Shown here one piece after another: positions 1 to 11,410 of a DNA stretch of 64,000 nucleotides (positions within the stretch are counted from its first letter, which is position 1; each line of letters starts with the position of its first letter). Origin of the DNA: Chrysopilus asiliformis (Eukaryota; Arthropoda; Insecta; Diptera; Rhagionidae). Made by a program: the position numbers and the translations under genes. The notes beneath the pieces are model-generated. The model saw nothing but the letters and a program-made list of their open reading frames with translations. It was not told the DNA's origin and made no database searches. The stretch covers positions 111,045,034 to 111,109,033 of the forward strand of contig OZ035962.1 of NCBI GenBank assembly GCA_964034945.1, in the 5' to 3' direction.

Positions 1-94
1 CGGGACCTCTCGAATTGTAAACCATTTGCCTTCCCAATAGGCTGTTGAAGCCAATTGGCAAGCCTCTTCTAAACGTGAAAACCCTTTACAATTA

Positions 95-263
95 AATAAC
101 TCCTAAAAGGAGTTGTAGTGAATTTTTGACTCCTTTTCGGAGTTCATTTAAAATTTAGGTCAAAACGGTGTTAAATTGAATATTTAGCTCCGTAAAATAT
201 AAATGTAAAAATAACTCCGCGCTACGGTGTTACACTTTTAGCTATGTTTTCAGGCGGAGTTAA
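95..263. repeat. Inverted-motif repeat with ACTCC/GGAGT words
   Basis: The stretch holds several short inverted words: a hairpin of AACTCC and GGAGTT near 102-117, ACTCC with GGAGT near 150-163, and TAACTCC with GGAGTTA at the outer edges. This suggests a small fold-back or MITE remnant. I see no clear target-site duplication and no second copy in the window, so the boundaries are approximate. Confidence 0.35.
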
Positions 264-665
264 TTCGTCCCCGGATTTTTTCGAGAGTGTTTGAGAGAGT
301 TCAAAAATTGCTTCTGTAGAAACGGTGCGTAAGAAATCCCTTCTTTTATTAAGAAAAAAAATATTCTTAATACAAACTCAACAGGAAATGATGTTTAGGA
401 ATCTTCCACAAAAAGTAAATTTTATTAATTTAGTTGAAAACTAGTAACGAGTTTTTATAAAGGTGATAAAAGGTCCGAAAGCGTAATGTTAGGGGGGCAA
501 GTCTGCAAAACTCTATAGTTGTTGGAGTTAGATATGGAGTTAGAGTTAGATATTTCTTGTACACACCAATGTAAGCTTTGACCTCCTCAAATTGAAGTTT
601 GAAAACAATATTTCCCCTGTCCAATTGGGATTTCACTATTTGCATTCAATTTTTGTTTATTTGGG

Positions 666-884
666 ATATGTTTGCGAGTCGGTGGCTAAGCACCGACTGA
701 CTCAATGAAATTACGCAAACATGCATGCTGACGTGCTACACAAGCGACTTCATTTGTGTGCGTAAAAGAACATTTTCGAGTGGCAACTTTTCCCCTCTTG
801 CCGCACTCGTTTCTTTCCTACAATTTGGTGAAGTTGCGGCATTCTGATGACCGAAAGTTGCTCCGTGTACGCTCACGCTAAGAG
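666..884 (+). mobile_element. MITE remnant related to the 63260-63621 element
   Basis: Three blocks match the element at 63260-63621 in the same order: a GCTACACAAG block with a TGTGTG stretch after it, the block TTTCGAGTGGCAACTTTTCC followed by a CGTTT word, and a terminal block beginning CGAAAGTTGC and ending CGCTAAG. The 3' edge is therefore recognisable near 884, while the 5' edge is uncertain because the GGCTTAAGTAAGCC hairpins of the other copy are missing. There is no coding capacity. It is probably a non-autonomous PIF/Harbinger-like DNA transposon, by analogy with the better preserved copy. Confidence 0.55.
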
Positions 885-2393
885 TCGACCAAAAATAAAG
901 GAACCAAACTTTCTCTGTGAGGATTTTTTTTTCTCTAAATCCTGCTGTACACTCTCTCCGAATGAAGGCGAATCAAAGTCTCGGCTGCAAGGCTCGTTGC
1001 CTTTTTTGTAATTTGAATCGATTTATCGGTCTTAAAATTCCGAAAATAAAATATACTCGTAAACTACAATATCAATTGCCATTTTCACCAACGAAACTTA
1101 ACAACTTATGTACAACTTAAATTATTTAAGTCCCAGAATTTCCGCAACTTATTTTTTATAGAATTGTTCGCGCAAACGGGCCCTAACCGAATAAATATAA
1201 AAAAACCTAATTTAATTCGCATAAAAATTGGGCCATCTTGGCAACCGAGACTGTCGCATATATTTAGAGAGTGTAGGTCGACATAAAATTGTGATTAAGG
1301 AAAAAAATCAGTAAATATCTCGATTTTTAAAGCACGTTTAAAGTATATAAAACTATACTTCTGATGATAAAATCATAGCAAAACCCAGTTCTATTTAAAA
1401 TAGACTAAATCAAAACACCCTGTTCAGAGTATCGCCCAAAACAAACTCAAGTTTCTCTGAAAAAACCTTAAAAAAAGGTAAAATTATTTTTTGAAAAAAA
1501 AACCAAGTCAAAACTCACCCCGCCATTTCCTAGAATTTGTATTGTCGCATGTGTGTTGTATTTGTTCTGAAAAGAGAAAGAAAAAAAACATTAGAATTTT
1601 TTGTTATTTGAGACATTTTGTTTTATATAAATGCAAAAAATAAGAAAGAAAATCTCTAGCCAGATATTAAGAAAAACCAAAAAAAAAGAGCAGGAGAACC
1701 GAGTGTTAAGGAAATGCGTTTACTTGCTAACATCTTGAGAATTTTTTCTCCTGTAAATTTTTGTTCTGACGTGTGGGTAGCAGCTAACGGAGCGCAAAAC
1801 ATGTGGGCCAAAATCCATGAAAATCTCCAACCAAGAAAATTTAATTCAATAAAATTTCATTCGATTCTCAAAAATGCAAAAAAAAAATTAAATAAAAACA
1901 AACACCATAGACAAGTAGAAATCCAAATGAGATTTTATTTTATTTTTAGTTTTAAGAAGCCTGACAGAGTCAGATCAAAGGAATAAAAATAAATTCACCC
2001 CAAGAAAAATATTATATATTTTCGCTGTTTTTGTACATTTGCAAATGAGGCTTTTTAAAATTGAATATTTGATATTGTTATGAGAGAAATTAATATTTTA
2101 TCTGTACACAATCATTTTTTTCAATTCAATTTAATTTTACGTTATTTAAAATGTATTTTCAGTTCATCTTTGTCAAAATTTTGAAGGGTGACTGTTACTC
2201 ATATTTGTTTAGTCAATTTGTACAAGGGTGGACTGAAAAGTTCTGGTACTGGCAATTGACGTCTCAAAGCCCGGTATTGTTTGCTAATAGAAGACACTCA
2301 AGTTTCCTAACCTCATTATTAACAGTTATTGTGCAATTGGCAAATCTTTTGGCACGGTAGTCTGGAAAGTTCTGGGTAAGGCTGTGGATTGCT
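885..2393. other. AT-rich stretch without recognised feature
   Basis: Contains A/T-rich sequence with many homopolymer runs. Short open frames at 917-1120, 1714-1986 and 2151-2360 resemble no family I know and have the composition of noncoding DNA. AAGTTCTGG occurs twice, near 2237 and 2364, in direct orientation. Confidence 0.6.
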
Positions 2394-2430
2394 TGTTTGT
2401 TACAAAGACCCTCCCTCTTTGTAACAAACA
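2394..2430. repeat. Perfect 15-bp hairpin with CCCTCCC loop
   Basis: TGTTTGTTACAAAGA at 2394-2408 is the exact reverse complement of 2416-2430, around a 7-base loop. It is not followed by a T-run and is in eukaryotic-looking DNA, so I do not call it a terminator. It may be the core of a decayed inverted-repeat element. Confidence 0.7.
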
Positions 2431-2499
2431 TGGGGAAAATTCACGTATCGACAAAAAAAACCGATTTAGATATTCCTTTTAAAAAATGATATTTAGCGA

Positions 2500-2523
2500 G
2501 GGAGCGGGCGGAGAGGGATAGGG
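2500..2523 (+). other. Predicted G-quadruplex motif
   Basis: Four GGG runs are separated by loops of 3, 6 and 3 bases, which fits the G3+N1-7 rule. More GGG/GGGG runs follow to about 2545. It stands out in sequence that is otherwise AT-rich. Whether it folds in vivo cannot be told from sequence. Confidence 0.6.
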
Positions 2524-2859
2524 AAAGGAGTGTGGGAGGTTGGGGAAAAATGCAAGGGAAGGCCGCTAATTTATCGTATGATCATTCATTTTTTTTGTCT
2601 ATACGTTAATTCCATATACGTTTATCCGGTGAGCCGTTACAAAGCATAAACTTCTCGACGTACAATAAAATTTGTAAATTCTTTTATCCCGCGAACTACA
2701 AAACTTTGGAACAACTTACCACCCAAATTTTCCCTCTCCCGATTAACTTTTAGGTTGCCGACAACGACCACAAACTTCGTGCGTTATTTCCAAGAAATAT
2801 TTTTAAATACGCGCATTGCTTTTATGATTTATTAACCTTTAGACTGCCGGAGTGACCCG

Positions 2860-3151
2860 CACTCAGAAAAATGTCCAGGTCAACTTTTTGTCAGGTTAAC
2901 TCTGACCTTACAGAGGTGTCTGTAAGCCAGCTAGCGGTCAGAGTTAACCTATCTAAGGTCAACTCGTGCAGCTCCCAATGCCCTACTTCACCTGCTGGTG
3001 GCTTAATTTCAGAATTTCTCCGACCACAGGTCAACTCAGTTTTACTTTCCCTCATGCAGGCGAACGCGCGCCTCGCATAGGCTAAATTTTCCTGCCCGAG
3101 GCCAATTACGCCGTATGTAGGTCGTCGAGTTAGCCTTCATTTTTCTGAGTG
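2860..3151 (+). mobile_element. MITE family A, copy A1
   Basis: Bounded by inverted CACTCAGAAAAATG and CATTTTTCTGAGTG ends and flanked on both sides by CG (2858-2859 and 3152-3153), a 2-bp target duplication. The interior carries the family landmarks: AGGTCAACTTTTTGTCAGGT near the left end, an AGCTAGCGGTCAGAGTTAAC block, GTGCAGCTCCCAATGCC, and GAGGCCAATTACGCC near the right end. There are no long open frames with transposase motifs, so it is non-autonomous. Two-base duplications are typical of the Tc1/mariner superfamily, but TA is the usual target there; here it is CG. A1, A3 and A5 form one subfamily; A2 and A4 form another. Confidence 0.85.
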
Positions 3152-3300
3152 CGAACGAAATCACATACGATTCCGACGACTCCACGCAATATGTAGCTTT
3201 CAAATATTTGACAAATATTCAAAATAAAAACCTATGATTTTAATCAAAAAATTCCGGTAGTCTAAAGGTAAAATCCGCAAAGATAACTCGACATTTCCTG

Positions 3301-3357
3301 TCCTTTGGCCCTCCAGCTGCCCTTTGGCCCTCCAGCTGTCCTTTGGCCCTCCAGCTT
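3301..3357 (+). repeat. 19-bp tandem repeat, 3 copies
   Basis: Unit TCCTTTGGCCCTCCAGCTG repeats three times with minor changes, followed by a diverged partial unit to about 3386. The repeat translates as an apparent PKDSWRA-type repeat on the minus strand, but it is short and alone, so I do not call it coding. Confidence 0.8.
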
Positions 3358-3641
3358 TCAATTTCGTCCTCCAACTGTCCTTTGGCTCAATCTTTTGGCC
3401 GGAGCTAAACTTCAGCATTAAAGAAACTTTCTCTGAGTTATAGCAGTATTTATTTTAAAAAACGACATTTCCATTCAATCGGTCGAAAGGTTTACAAGTT
3501 AGAGAATTTGAAAGCCAATTAAATCAGGCTTGGTTTTGGTCAAGGGGGCTGTCCATAAAATAGATTGCGCTAATTTTTAATGATTATTCTCCCTCGCCAA
3601 CCGAATCACGCTTTTTTACATATGATTACCGCCGTTACAAT

Positions 3642-4124
3642 CAGGGTATTCACAATCCTCTTTTAATTTTCGGTATTCGGTGTTTTCGGTAATATTAAAA
3701 GACTGAAAATATTCTGCTGTGAACATCCCACAGCACAGATTTGAGAACAGCGCTTTTATTTGATACGTGACCAAATCATGAACTGCGATATTGATTGTCA
3801 CATACCTTTAAATCCATGTTTGATGTATTCTTTTGAATTTCTATTGTGGCAACGGCTATCAAAATTGAAAAAATTTGCAGTCCGATGAGATAACCAGCGA
3901 GAAAATTTGGCAACTAAAAACATTACTAGCGCCACTCGCGGTTGATTCTTGATACCGAATAACCGGGCCGGAGAACACGACTCAAGGCATGTATACAATT
4001 ACCGAATCCGGTAATTCATTTTTACATGAACCAAATTACCGTCTCGGTAAAAATTTGTTAAATTTGACTGAATTACCGAGAGGTAAAATTACTCGCAATT
4101 TAAAAGAGGACTGTGAATACCCTG
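3642..4124. mobile_element. 483-bp inverted-repeat element, AAT flanks
   Basis: The left end, CAGGGTATTCACAATCCTC at 3642 and on, is the inverted match of the right end GAGGACTGTGAATACCCTG closing at 4124; about 23 of 24 positions pair. AAT lies directly outside each end (3639-3641 and 4125-4127), a likely 3-bp target duplication. The interior holds several ATTACCG/CGGTAA words. No transposase is visible. A 3-bp duplication fits PIF/Harbinger-like elements, although TWA is their usual target, so the superfamily is uncertain. Confidence 0.65.
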
Positions 4125-4127
4125 AAT

Positions 4128-6403
4128 ATGTCTACCAGCTCCCTAAATGTGTGACGAACGTTAAGGCCATTCCCTAAGACATAATCCGACACCCCCACCC
4201 CATTTTCTTTTTCTTTCCCCTAGGATATATCCATCTTCCTGACATTGTCTGAAATTATTGAAACAAAAATCTACAAAAGCTGGATCAAATTTTCTCCAGG
4301 ATAGAAATTTCCATAAATCCCAATAAAATCATGCCCAAAGACCTGAAAATTGAGGACCTTCACCTTAAACTTGCTATAATTTTCCTCTAATTCCTGCAAA
4401 ATTTGATAGTAAAAAAGTAATTCCCCAAAGAAAAATCCAATTTAATCTTCGTCCAAAACAATCAACGATATTAACTTATTATTTCAGCTATGAAATAATT
4501 TCAATTGTTATCGAAATTTTCTTATCAACAGGAAAATGCTCGATACTCAACTATTCAGATAAAAAAAAATATAATTTTTTTTGTCTCATATGACATTTAC
4601 TGTCACTTTTCATCCACAGCTCAATTTAAAAGTGATAAAATTCACGGTCAGACTGTGTGACAGCGCCATACCTCATCTCCTAAATGAGTCAAGTTTTCAA
4701 CTTGATCGATTAAAATTTTTTAAAAATTTCCATTATCAGATGATTATTTTGTCGGGGCAAAAAACTTATTAAAAAAGATTATAATTAATTTAAATTTCCA
4801 AAAAAACAAACTTTTTTTTAAATATATTGTTGAAAGTTCAGCCAGACACATACTGTAAGTTTATTAAGTTAAAAACACATCGCATAAAAATGTTGATCAC
4901 TGGACGTCACCCAAAAAATTGTGTTTTAAACACCCAAATGCGTTAATCAAATGGGGTTTTTTTTAAATAGATTTAACGAAAAATAGGCTGGCACAAAATG
5001 CTTTTATTTACGAGGCAGAATTTTAACGCAATATTTAATAAACTCACCTCTAAAAATATTGAAAATTAAAAAAAATCTAACACTTCTTGAAAACATCGAA
5101 AAAGCATGTGCTGCCGTAACTACAAATTTTACTTCCACCCCTCTTACCCCCTCGCCAGCTATCTTCAAAACTACTAAACTGATTTTATTCTAGTTTTCAA
5201 TGTAAAAAAAGACTTTTTGTGTCCAAGTTTGCAGTACATAAGACACATTTTTCCCCAAAAAATTCTTTTTTTAGGTTGCTCAGAACATAATGTGCCTTTT
5301 TATGAAAAAGAAAATTTATTTTTCATTAAAATAATGAAATTTCTCGTAAAAAACCCAGTAGCTAATTTATGTTTACAACAAATTTTCGTCACTTCCTAAG
5401 AAAGACCATATTAAGATCTAGCCAAGAACAAATAAGAAAACTTGATAAAATTATCAAAGTTAGAAAGAAAAAAACAATCTGTTATCATTGAACATTATTT
5501 ACCCACAAGTCCAGTCGAACTTTAAAATTCCTACGGACACTAACTACTTTAGGCTATTAAGAAGAAGAAAGAAAATAATCATTTGCTATAAGGTTAAAAT
5601 CAGTGAAACCCTTAGGCGACGACCAGAGTGCGCTTAACAACAATCCAATGCTGTGTGGTCAACAAATTGGCGACCGACGGCCAACTATGGCTCAATTTCA
5701 GGTTTTAGACTGGTTCTTGTCGCCCATTTTTCAACGATAGTGTAGTGGTAAGTTGTCCGGGTCGGTTGTTTGCTTGCTTGGTTGTTGCCTAAGTGCGTGA
5801 TTTATGATCGGCACCGACTTTGATAAGCGTAAAACATATCAGCATTCGGAAATTACTTTATTTTATATCCATTACACATTACTATCCATACCTCAGCGTT
5901 CAATTTGCATTTTCAATTTAGTTTTAGCTGCCTGAAACCTAAAAACTGAAATACCTATAAACACCATCGTGCCCCCGCCACCGCACTGTTATTATAACAA
6001 ATCCGCATGTAGAATGAATTGAGCTCAGTTAGGCAAACCGAAAGAAGTTTTCACAAAAGCCAATGGCCTCTTTAGAAGTCTACATCCACTTAAATAAATG
6101 GCATCTAGGGTTCATTCGATTTTCAAGTGTTTTCCATACCATGATGAGGACGGGACGGCCACGAGTGATAAATATGAAGATAGAAAAGGTATATATTAAA
6201 AATTATCCTCCCGGGTCGGTAGCGTTCTAATCATTAAAAATTATTTTCAAAATGAAAATGGTTAAGACTTGCTAAAATCGCGATTTTTTTTTTTTTGAGG
6301 AAAGAACGGCCTAATGATCAACTACTTGGAAATAGTGTATAAAAAACGCCACAATTTTAGGCAATACTAAACTCCGTACAAAAAAAATCGCAGGAAAAAT
6401 GTT
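4128..6403. other. AT-rich stretch without recognised feature
   Basis: I see no gene, RNA gene or clear element. There are dense A/T runs and a few mildly GC-richer islands near 5620-5780 and 5960-6010. Short open frames at 4581-4772 and 5217-5399 look random. Confidence 0.55.
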
Positions 6404-6451
6404 ACGAGAGGAGAGACGAGAGGAGAGACGAGAGGAGAGACGAGAGGAGAG
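6404..6451 (+). repeat. 12-bp purine tandem repeat, 4 copies
   Basis: Four exact units of ACGAGAGGAGAG. Downstream (6460-6530) the sequence turns into CCAACTCC/CGACTCC words, the complement of the GGAGTCGGAGTTGG-type repeat also seen at 18200-18310. Confidence 0.85.
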
Positions 6452-6847
6452 AGAATGTCTAAAAAGCTCCAACTCCGCAAATTTTAAGAGACCAACTCCA
6501 GCAACTCTGCGACTCCAACTCCACATCTCTGGTTTGGATTAAAAATCAAAATTCTTTATGGTATTTAAAGAGTTTGGAGAAAAAACCTTGCAAGAAACCA
6601 AAAGTTTTAAGGCTCGTAACACCTAAATTTCTGGGGGCAAAATGAATAGTTTGGGGTCTGGCAAGCTGGGTACCTGTATTTGTGACAAACTTCTTCTAAC
6701 CTCACCCTTCAAAAGACATGACCTTCGATTTCAGCACAATCGGTCGAACTGTTTTCGAATCCGAGGTCTACAAACATACTTTTTTTTTTGTTTTTTGCCA
6801 AAAAAAGTGATTGCTCCCGACTTCTCAGCACCACCGGCTTAACTCCC

Positions 6848-7020
6848 ATAAGTGGACATTCACGGGGCCAAGATTTTTATCCGGTTATGGAAGGTGGTCG
6901 TTTATAGGAGGTGCCCATTTATTAGATGTATCCGTTTATGGGAAACCTTTTCAGAGGGAAATCACGAGTTTGGTTCTAGAAAATGTGTCCGGTAAAGGGA
7001 GGCGTCCACAAAGGGAACTT
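6848..7020 (+). repeat. Degenerate GTCCGTTTATGGGAGG-type repeat
   Basis: Loosely repeated words such as CGTTTATAGGAGGTGCCC, TCCGTTTATGGGA and GTCCGGTAAAGGGAGG occur every 15-35 bases. It looks like an eroded minisatellite that leads directly into the pyrimidine array at 7041. Confidence 0.5.
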
Positions 7021-7040
7021 CAACTGTATTTCCACCACCG

Positions 7041-7190
7041 CTCTCTCTTTCTCTCTCTTTCTCTCTCTTTATCTCTCTTTCTCTCTCTTTCTCTCTCTTT
7101 CTCTCTCTTTCTCTCTCTTTCTCTCTCTTTCTCTCTCTTTCTCTCTCTTTCTCTCTCTTTCTCTCTCTTTCTCTCTCTTTCTCTCTCTTT
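7041..7190 (+). repeat. Decanucleotide array CTCTCTCTTT x15
   Basis: Fifteen units of a 10-bp pyrimidine repeat, with one substitution at the start of the fourth unit (A at 7071). Both strands stay open in several frames, which explains the low-complexity Ser/Leu/Phe and Arg/Glu/Lys frames over this place; these are not genes. A 150-bp pure pyrimidine strand can form triplex (H-DNA) and is expected to vary in length between individuals. Confidence 0.97.
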
Positions 7191-7460
7191 TACGTTGATT
7201 ACACCTGAATATTTTCCGGCCCCACCAGTTTTTCCGGTAAAATTTTGAAGACTTTTTAGTGATTTTCCACAATTTTCCAGTATAATTTTCTATCCTTCTG
7301 ACATCTCTCTCCCCCTCCCCCGTACCACCCTCCCCCTTCTTTTCCAAGCAAACCAAACTTTTGTTTCGGAAAATAGCAGATGAGTGTAGCGACAGCTGAC
7401 CACCCAAAATCCTTCGAAACCCAAATTTTTAGTGATAGAAGTCTGGACCCTCAAATCTAA

Positions 7461-7642
7461 AGGAGCCTCCACACGTTCAATGTTACTTGACAAGTATTAT
7501 TGATGAAAAATTTTCGTCAAGTAACGTTGATGGAAATTGCTCCCACACGTAACATTGAAGAGCATCCAAACGATCAATGTTACTTGAAACATGAGTCATT
7601 CAAGTAAAATTGTCAAGTAACATTGAACGTGTGGAGGCTCCT
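7461..7642. mobile_element. 182-bp MITE with 31-bp TIRs and TAA duplication
   Basis: The two ends begin AGGAGCCTCCACACGTTCAA and are perfect inverted copies over about 31 bp, running into TGTTACTTGAC. TAA stands on both sides (7458-7460 and 7643-7645). The interior repeats CAAGTAACATTGA-like words in both orientations, so the whole unit can fold. TWA duplications with short GC-richer ends are typical of PIF/Harbinger-derived MITEs. No coding capacity. Confidence 0.85.
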
Positions 7643-7645
7643 TAA

Positions 7646-10156
7646 GCGACATTTTGTTCGTTGGATATTTTCATACTGAAACCTTAACAACGTAAAAGCG
7701 ATATCTAAACTGTGGTTGCAAAATACAGCATGGGATTATGACATTTGTGAGGTTCTGCTGCCAATCGACACCGAAGAATTTTAAAATCGGCATAAAACCG
7801 GTGATTTCGTTAGCACCAGTTATCATTTTTTTGGAGATACATAGAAAAGGGAGACGTAGAAAACGTAGAAAAGGGGTGAGGATTTGGGAGCGAGGTAAAA
7901 AGTCGGCTGCTTGAGCACTTAAATAAAACGATTCAAAAACTTTCAATTGTGAAATAACACAAACTCTTTGAACCTTTAAATTAATAACTGTATAAATTAA
8001 TTATCTCGCCCAAGATTGAATAACAAAAACGCCATATGAAAACCCGTTTTTTCACAGCTTCCACCCAACCATAAGTCATAGACCTTAACCCGAAAAAATC
8101 ACCACAAAAAATGTGATTGAAAAAAATTCAAAATTCAAGAAAAATTGCTTTTAATATGAAGAAAAAAAAAGCTCTCCGATTTGGTAATCACGAGAGAAGG
8201 AAAATTTCTCAACATTTGTGAGCAAAAACACTTTCAGTCCAATTTTCAAATATCAGCTGGGAAGCATTTGGAACAGAACAGATTAAAAAAAACATAATTT
8301 TTAAGGTTCTCCATGTCAAAGCCGTCCATCATAATTAATTGATTAAAGGCACAACAGGTGACAGCCCTGAGCAAACATCATTCCGAATCGATTAAAGAAA
8401 TCAAAAGAAAAAAACACCAAAGATCCACGTCGTCGTCATCAGCATAAAAGCATAAAAATTTGTTGTGCAAGATAACAAATAATCCAAATGTCCAGCAGAT
8501 AACAACAAATAAGAAATGCAAAGAAAAAATCGATCGTGCTGAGACAAATTTCTGTGTATCTGTAGATAATTTTCGTCTGGTTGAACGATGATTTCGTTTG
8601 GGTTCTTAAGATTATTAACTTTAAATTGATTTTCCCTTTTTTTTGCGGATTTTGCCATTAATATCCTTGTTGCTGGGGGCCATAACTCTTGATTCTGTCT
8701 GTTTAGTCTGACAAAAGTTCTAAGCGTTTTTTTTTTTTGTTCGCAAAATAGCCAACGTTCATAATTTCAATGTACACGCGGATTTGTTTTTTATCGCCCT
8801 GCCCAGCACAATAACAGGTGAGGAGGGAATTTTTTGCCCATTTTTCAATGTAGGGACACAAGAACTTGATAAATTGTCTCAGAACAGGTTATGCAAATTA
8901 TTTACAAAAATCCACTGTAATAAAAAAGCGTTCGCCTCGATAGAAAGTTCCACCATCAGAGTCAGCCATCATCACGGAAGCAAAAAAAATTAAATAAAAA
9001 TAAAAATAAATAAATAAAATAAAAACACCAAACGATACGAAGAAACGATGAGAACACCTGAGTCCCAGGTAAAACACCGACAGCAGGGAAAAAATGAACT
9101 CAAATTGTTTAATTTGGAAAATGAAAACGGAATTAAATTCCAGTTTGACCAACAATTTTTAAGCTTGCTTCCCGCCTTGTACAAAGAACGCTTCTCGGAA
9201 AATTCTTATCAGCACCACCGGCGGCGGGTGATAAGCGCCCGGTAGCTGTGGTGGTGGCTAGCGTTTCTGTTCCTTTTTGTGGCACTTCGTTAGTCGCGAT
9301 TATTTAAAATTCAACTAGAACTACTGGTGACTTATTTCCAGAGGAAAATTGTGGCCAAACTGTGATCCAATGGAGTCAGTCAAGAGAATAGCATAGAAAA
9401 AATTCGTGCCATAGAATTATTTCAAAAATTAAAATGCACGGACTTGGAATCTTTTTTTTATATTTATTTATGTTTCACTTTGAGGAGGGAAAATTTAATT
9501 TAAACTTTCCATAAGGCATTGACCCTTGGGCTTTTTTCGACTGTATGGCCAGGGATGACGTTGACGGAGAAGCTTCCCATTCGCATTACTATGCGCTTTG
9601 GTAGTCAGTCAGACATACACAAAGTTCCGCACCTTAGGGAAATTAACCTAAAAGTTAGAAATGATTTTCTATGCTGTTTATGCTATATTCGCCTTTAGAT
9701 TAGAGACAGACTTTTCAGTTGAATCTACGCAGAAAATACGAAATTTTCGGATAACATTGAATGGTCTTTTTTTCTATTTGTTGTTATTTTAATGTCCGAA
9801 AAGTGTTTAGGAAGTTTTTTTATTACAAAATGTCAATTCTTGGCGCTTGGGAGAGTAAAATTAAATGTCGTACAATCACATACTGCCATTAATTCACTTT
9901 CAGTGAAAGCACTTTAAGTGAAAATCAATGTTAACGCATACTTAATCTTGTTTTACGGAAACGTCAAAATGGGTCAACCGATTTTTGAAGAATTTAGACA
10001 ATAACAAGTGGTAGAAATTAGATTTAACATTCGCTGAATTTAATACTGATAAAAAAAAAACTTTTTTTCCTAAAATCTTGAGAGCACAAAAACGTCTTCT
10101 TAAAAATTGTGATTTTTTTTCATAGCCTACCATGGAAATGTCACTATTTTTATAAT
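7646..10156. other. AT-rich stretch without recognised feature
   Basis: No gene is recognised. An AAAT-type low-complexity stretch lies at 8990-9030. Small frames on both strands around 7671-9245 overlap each other and show no family motifs. Confidence 0.55.
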
Positions 10157-10497
10157 AAACTAGCTTGCGTACCCGTCGTTGCCGGGTTAAGTTTTTTGTC
10201 TAAGTTTTAGAATACGAAGAAAACCGGAAAGAACTTAAAAAGTTTTTAATGGGTCTATGTTGGGGCTGGACCCCCGACGAATATCTATGCCAAATTTCAG
10301 GCCAATCGGTTCAGTGGTTTCCCCGCGAAAGAGTAACATAGCGCAAAAACTAAGTTTCGAAATCATTTTACCCCCTCCCCTGGCTCCCCCCATCATTGTG
10401 CTACTTTTCCGTACGCCTATGTTGGAACTAGAACTACCACAGATACTCATGCAAAATTTCAAGTCAATCGGTTCAGCCGTTTTTGCGTGAAAGAGGA

Positions 10498-10528
<31 letters not shown>

Positions 10529-10553
10529 CCAACTCATTTTTATATATTAGTAT
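10157..10553 (+). mobile_element. Dispersed repeat with (ACAG)n tail and two-part body
   Basis: Starts near AACTAGCTTGCGTACCCG and ends in an ACAG array (10499-10527) followed by TTTTATATATTAGTATGATT. The body contains two related halves about 160 bp apart; each runs from a CTATGTTGG word to a CAAATTTCA box, then CAATCGGTTCAG and GCGWGAAAGAG. Repeats with this kind of box and an ACAG tail are common in arthropod genomes and are often retroelement 3' ends, but I see no reverse transcriptase here. Probably non-autonomous or a 5'-truncated copy. Confidence 0.65.
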
Positions 10554-10671
10554 GATTAGTATGATTTAACTACTTAGTAGTAAAATTTACTATTTTGTGG
10601 TTAAATTGACTTTTTTTAAATTAAAATTAACTATTTTACTTGTATTCCCTGTTCCCGATTATAAAATAGCC

Positions 10672-11050
10672 ACACGGAGAGAAATTCAAATAGGAATTGT
10701 CGAGACAGTGAATTCTTCTGCAATAATTCCCTGAAAACAGGAAATTTTTCGTATGATTTTGGGAAAATTTCCTATTTTTTGGCATGAATTCCGCTTTTGT
10801 TTGAGAGTCATTGCCAAAAACTTTCACTGTCTCGTATATTCCTTTTTTTTTTGTAGAAATCTGTCCTAATATTTCCTCAGATGACAAGACGGCGTTGATC
10901 AGAACGCGAAGAGCATTGGAATGCAAATCTGGAGGACATCGGCGCGTGACCGGGACCTCTGGCGAGAGATATTGCGGCAGGCCAAGATCGGAAAGGGGTT
11001 GTAGTGCCGAGAGAGAGAGAAAGAGAGAGTTCTAGTATTTCTCTCCGTGT
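10672..11050. mobile_element. Composite element with ACACGGAGAG inverted ends
   Basis: ACACGGAGAGAAAT at 10672 is the inverted match of the sequence closing at 11050. Inside the left part, words such as GAGACAGTGAATTC and CACTGTCTCG pair with each other, so the left half can fold. The right half contains the last codons and 3' untranslated region of a non-LTR retrotransposon (10888-11004). Either the inverted-end element captured a retrotransposon tail or two insertions are stacked. I see no clear target duplication. Confidence 0.5.
10888..11004 (+). pseudogene. C-terminal remnant of a non-LTR retrotransposon ORF
   Basis: The frame reads GVDQNAKSIGMQ, then WRTSARDRDLWREILRQAK and GKGL before a TAG stop at 11002. 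The spacing D..L/IG...W+..A.DR..WR....AK matches the tail that closes the reverse-transcriptase polyprotein in many insect non-LTR elements (RTE/Jockey-like). About 38 codons remain; an in-frame stop just upstream cuts it off. The next bases, TGCCGAGAGAGA, recur after the stop at 61935, so both are copies of one family. Endonuclease and reverse-transcriptase domains are absent. Confidence 0.7.
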
Positions 11051-11154
11051 AGATTGACTATTTTTTTCTCTGTGTGTGTTTACCAAAAAGGAAAAAAAAG
11101 AGTGACGTATGTTATGGGCAGTCCATTCCAGGATTAGGGTTAAACTTTAAAGCT

Positions 11155-11410
11155 TGGGAACCGGGTATCCGGTTCCGAGTCTGAAAATCGGTTCCAAGTT
11201 AAAGACAAAAAAGAGAAAACTTTTACTATTTTGATTTTTTGCCATCAAGTTGAGCATCAAGCTGTGATCGGCTGCAAGAGAATTTGCTTTTGTTCACAAC
11301 AAGAATTCGTTCTCAGTCTCAGATTCGTTTCTCAGACCCGGAAATAGGGTACCCCTATACCCGTTTTTTGCAGAACCGATTCCTGAAAATTAGCCCAACC
11401 GGATATTATC
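11155..11410 (+). repeat. Dispersed repeat with GGGTACCC / AACCGGTTCC words
   Basis: The words ACCGGGTATCCGGTTCC, GAAATAGGGTACCCCTA, CAGAACCGATTCCTGAAAA and ACCGGATATT return at 21280-21385 in the same order and strand. The two places therefore carry one dispersed family. No coding potential. Confidence 0.6.

Noticed and set aside
1..20. Start of the window CGGGACCTCT as a retrotransposon tail
   Set aside because: Only ten bases agree with the tail at 10951; the following sequence does not.
2225..2375. Mariner element suggested by GGTGGACTGAAAAGTTCTGG and CTGGAAAGTTCTGGG
   Set aside because: The two words are in direct, not inverted, orientation and no TA-flanked ends or transposase codons were found.
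2394..2430. Bacterial-type terminator hairpin
   Set aside because: The context is eukaryotic, there is no T-run after the stem and no gene ends here.
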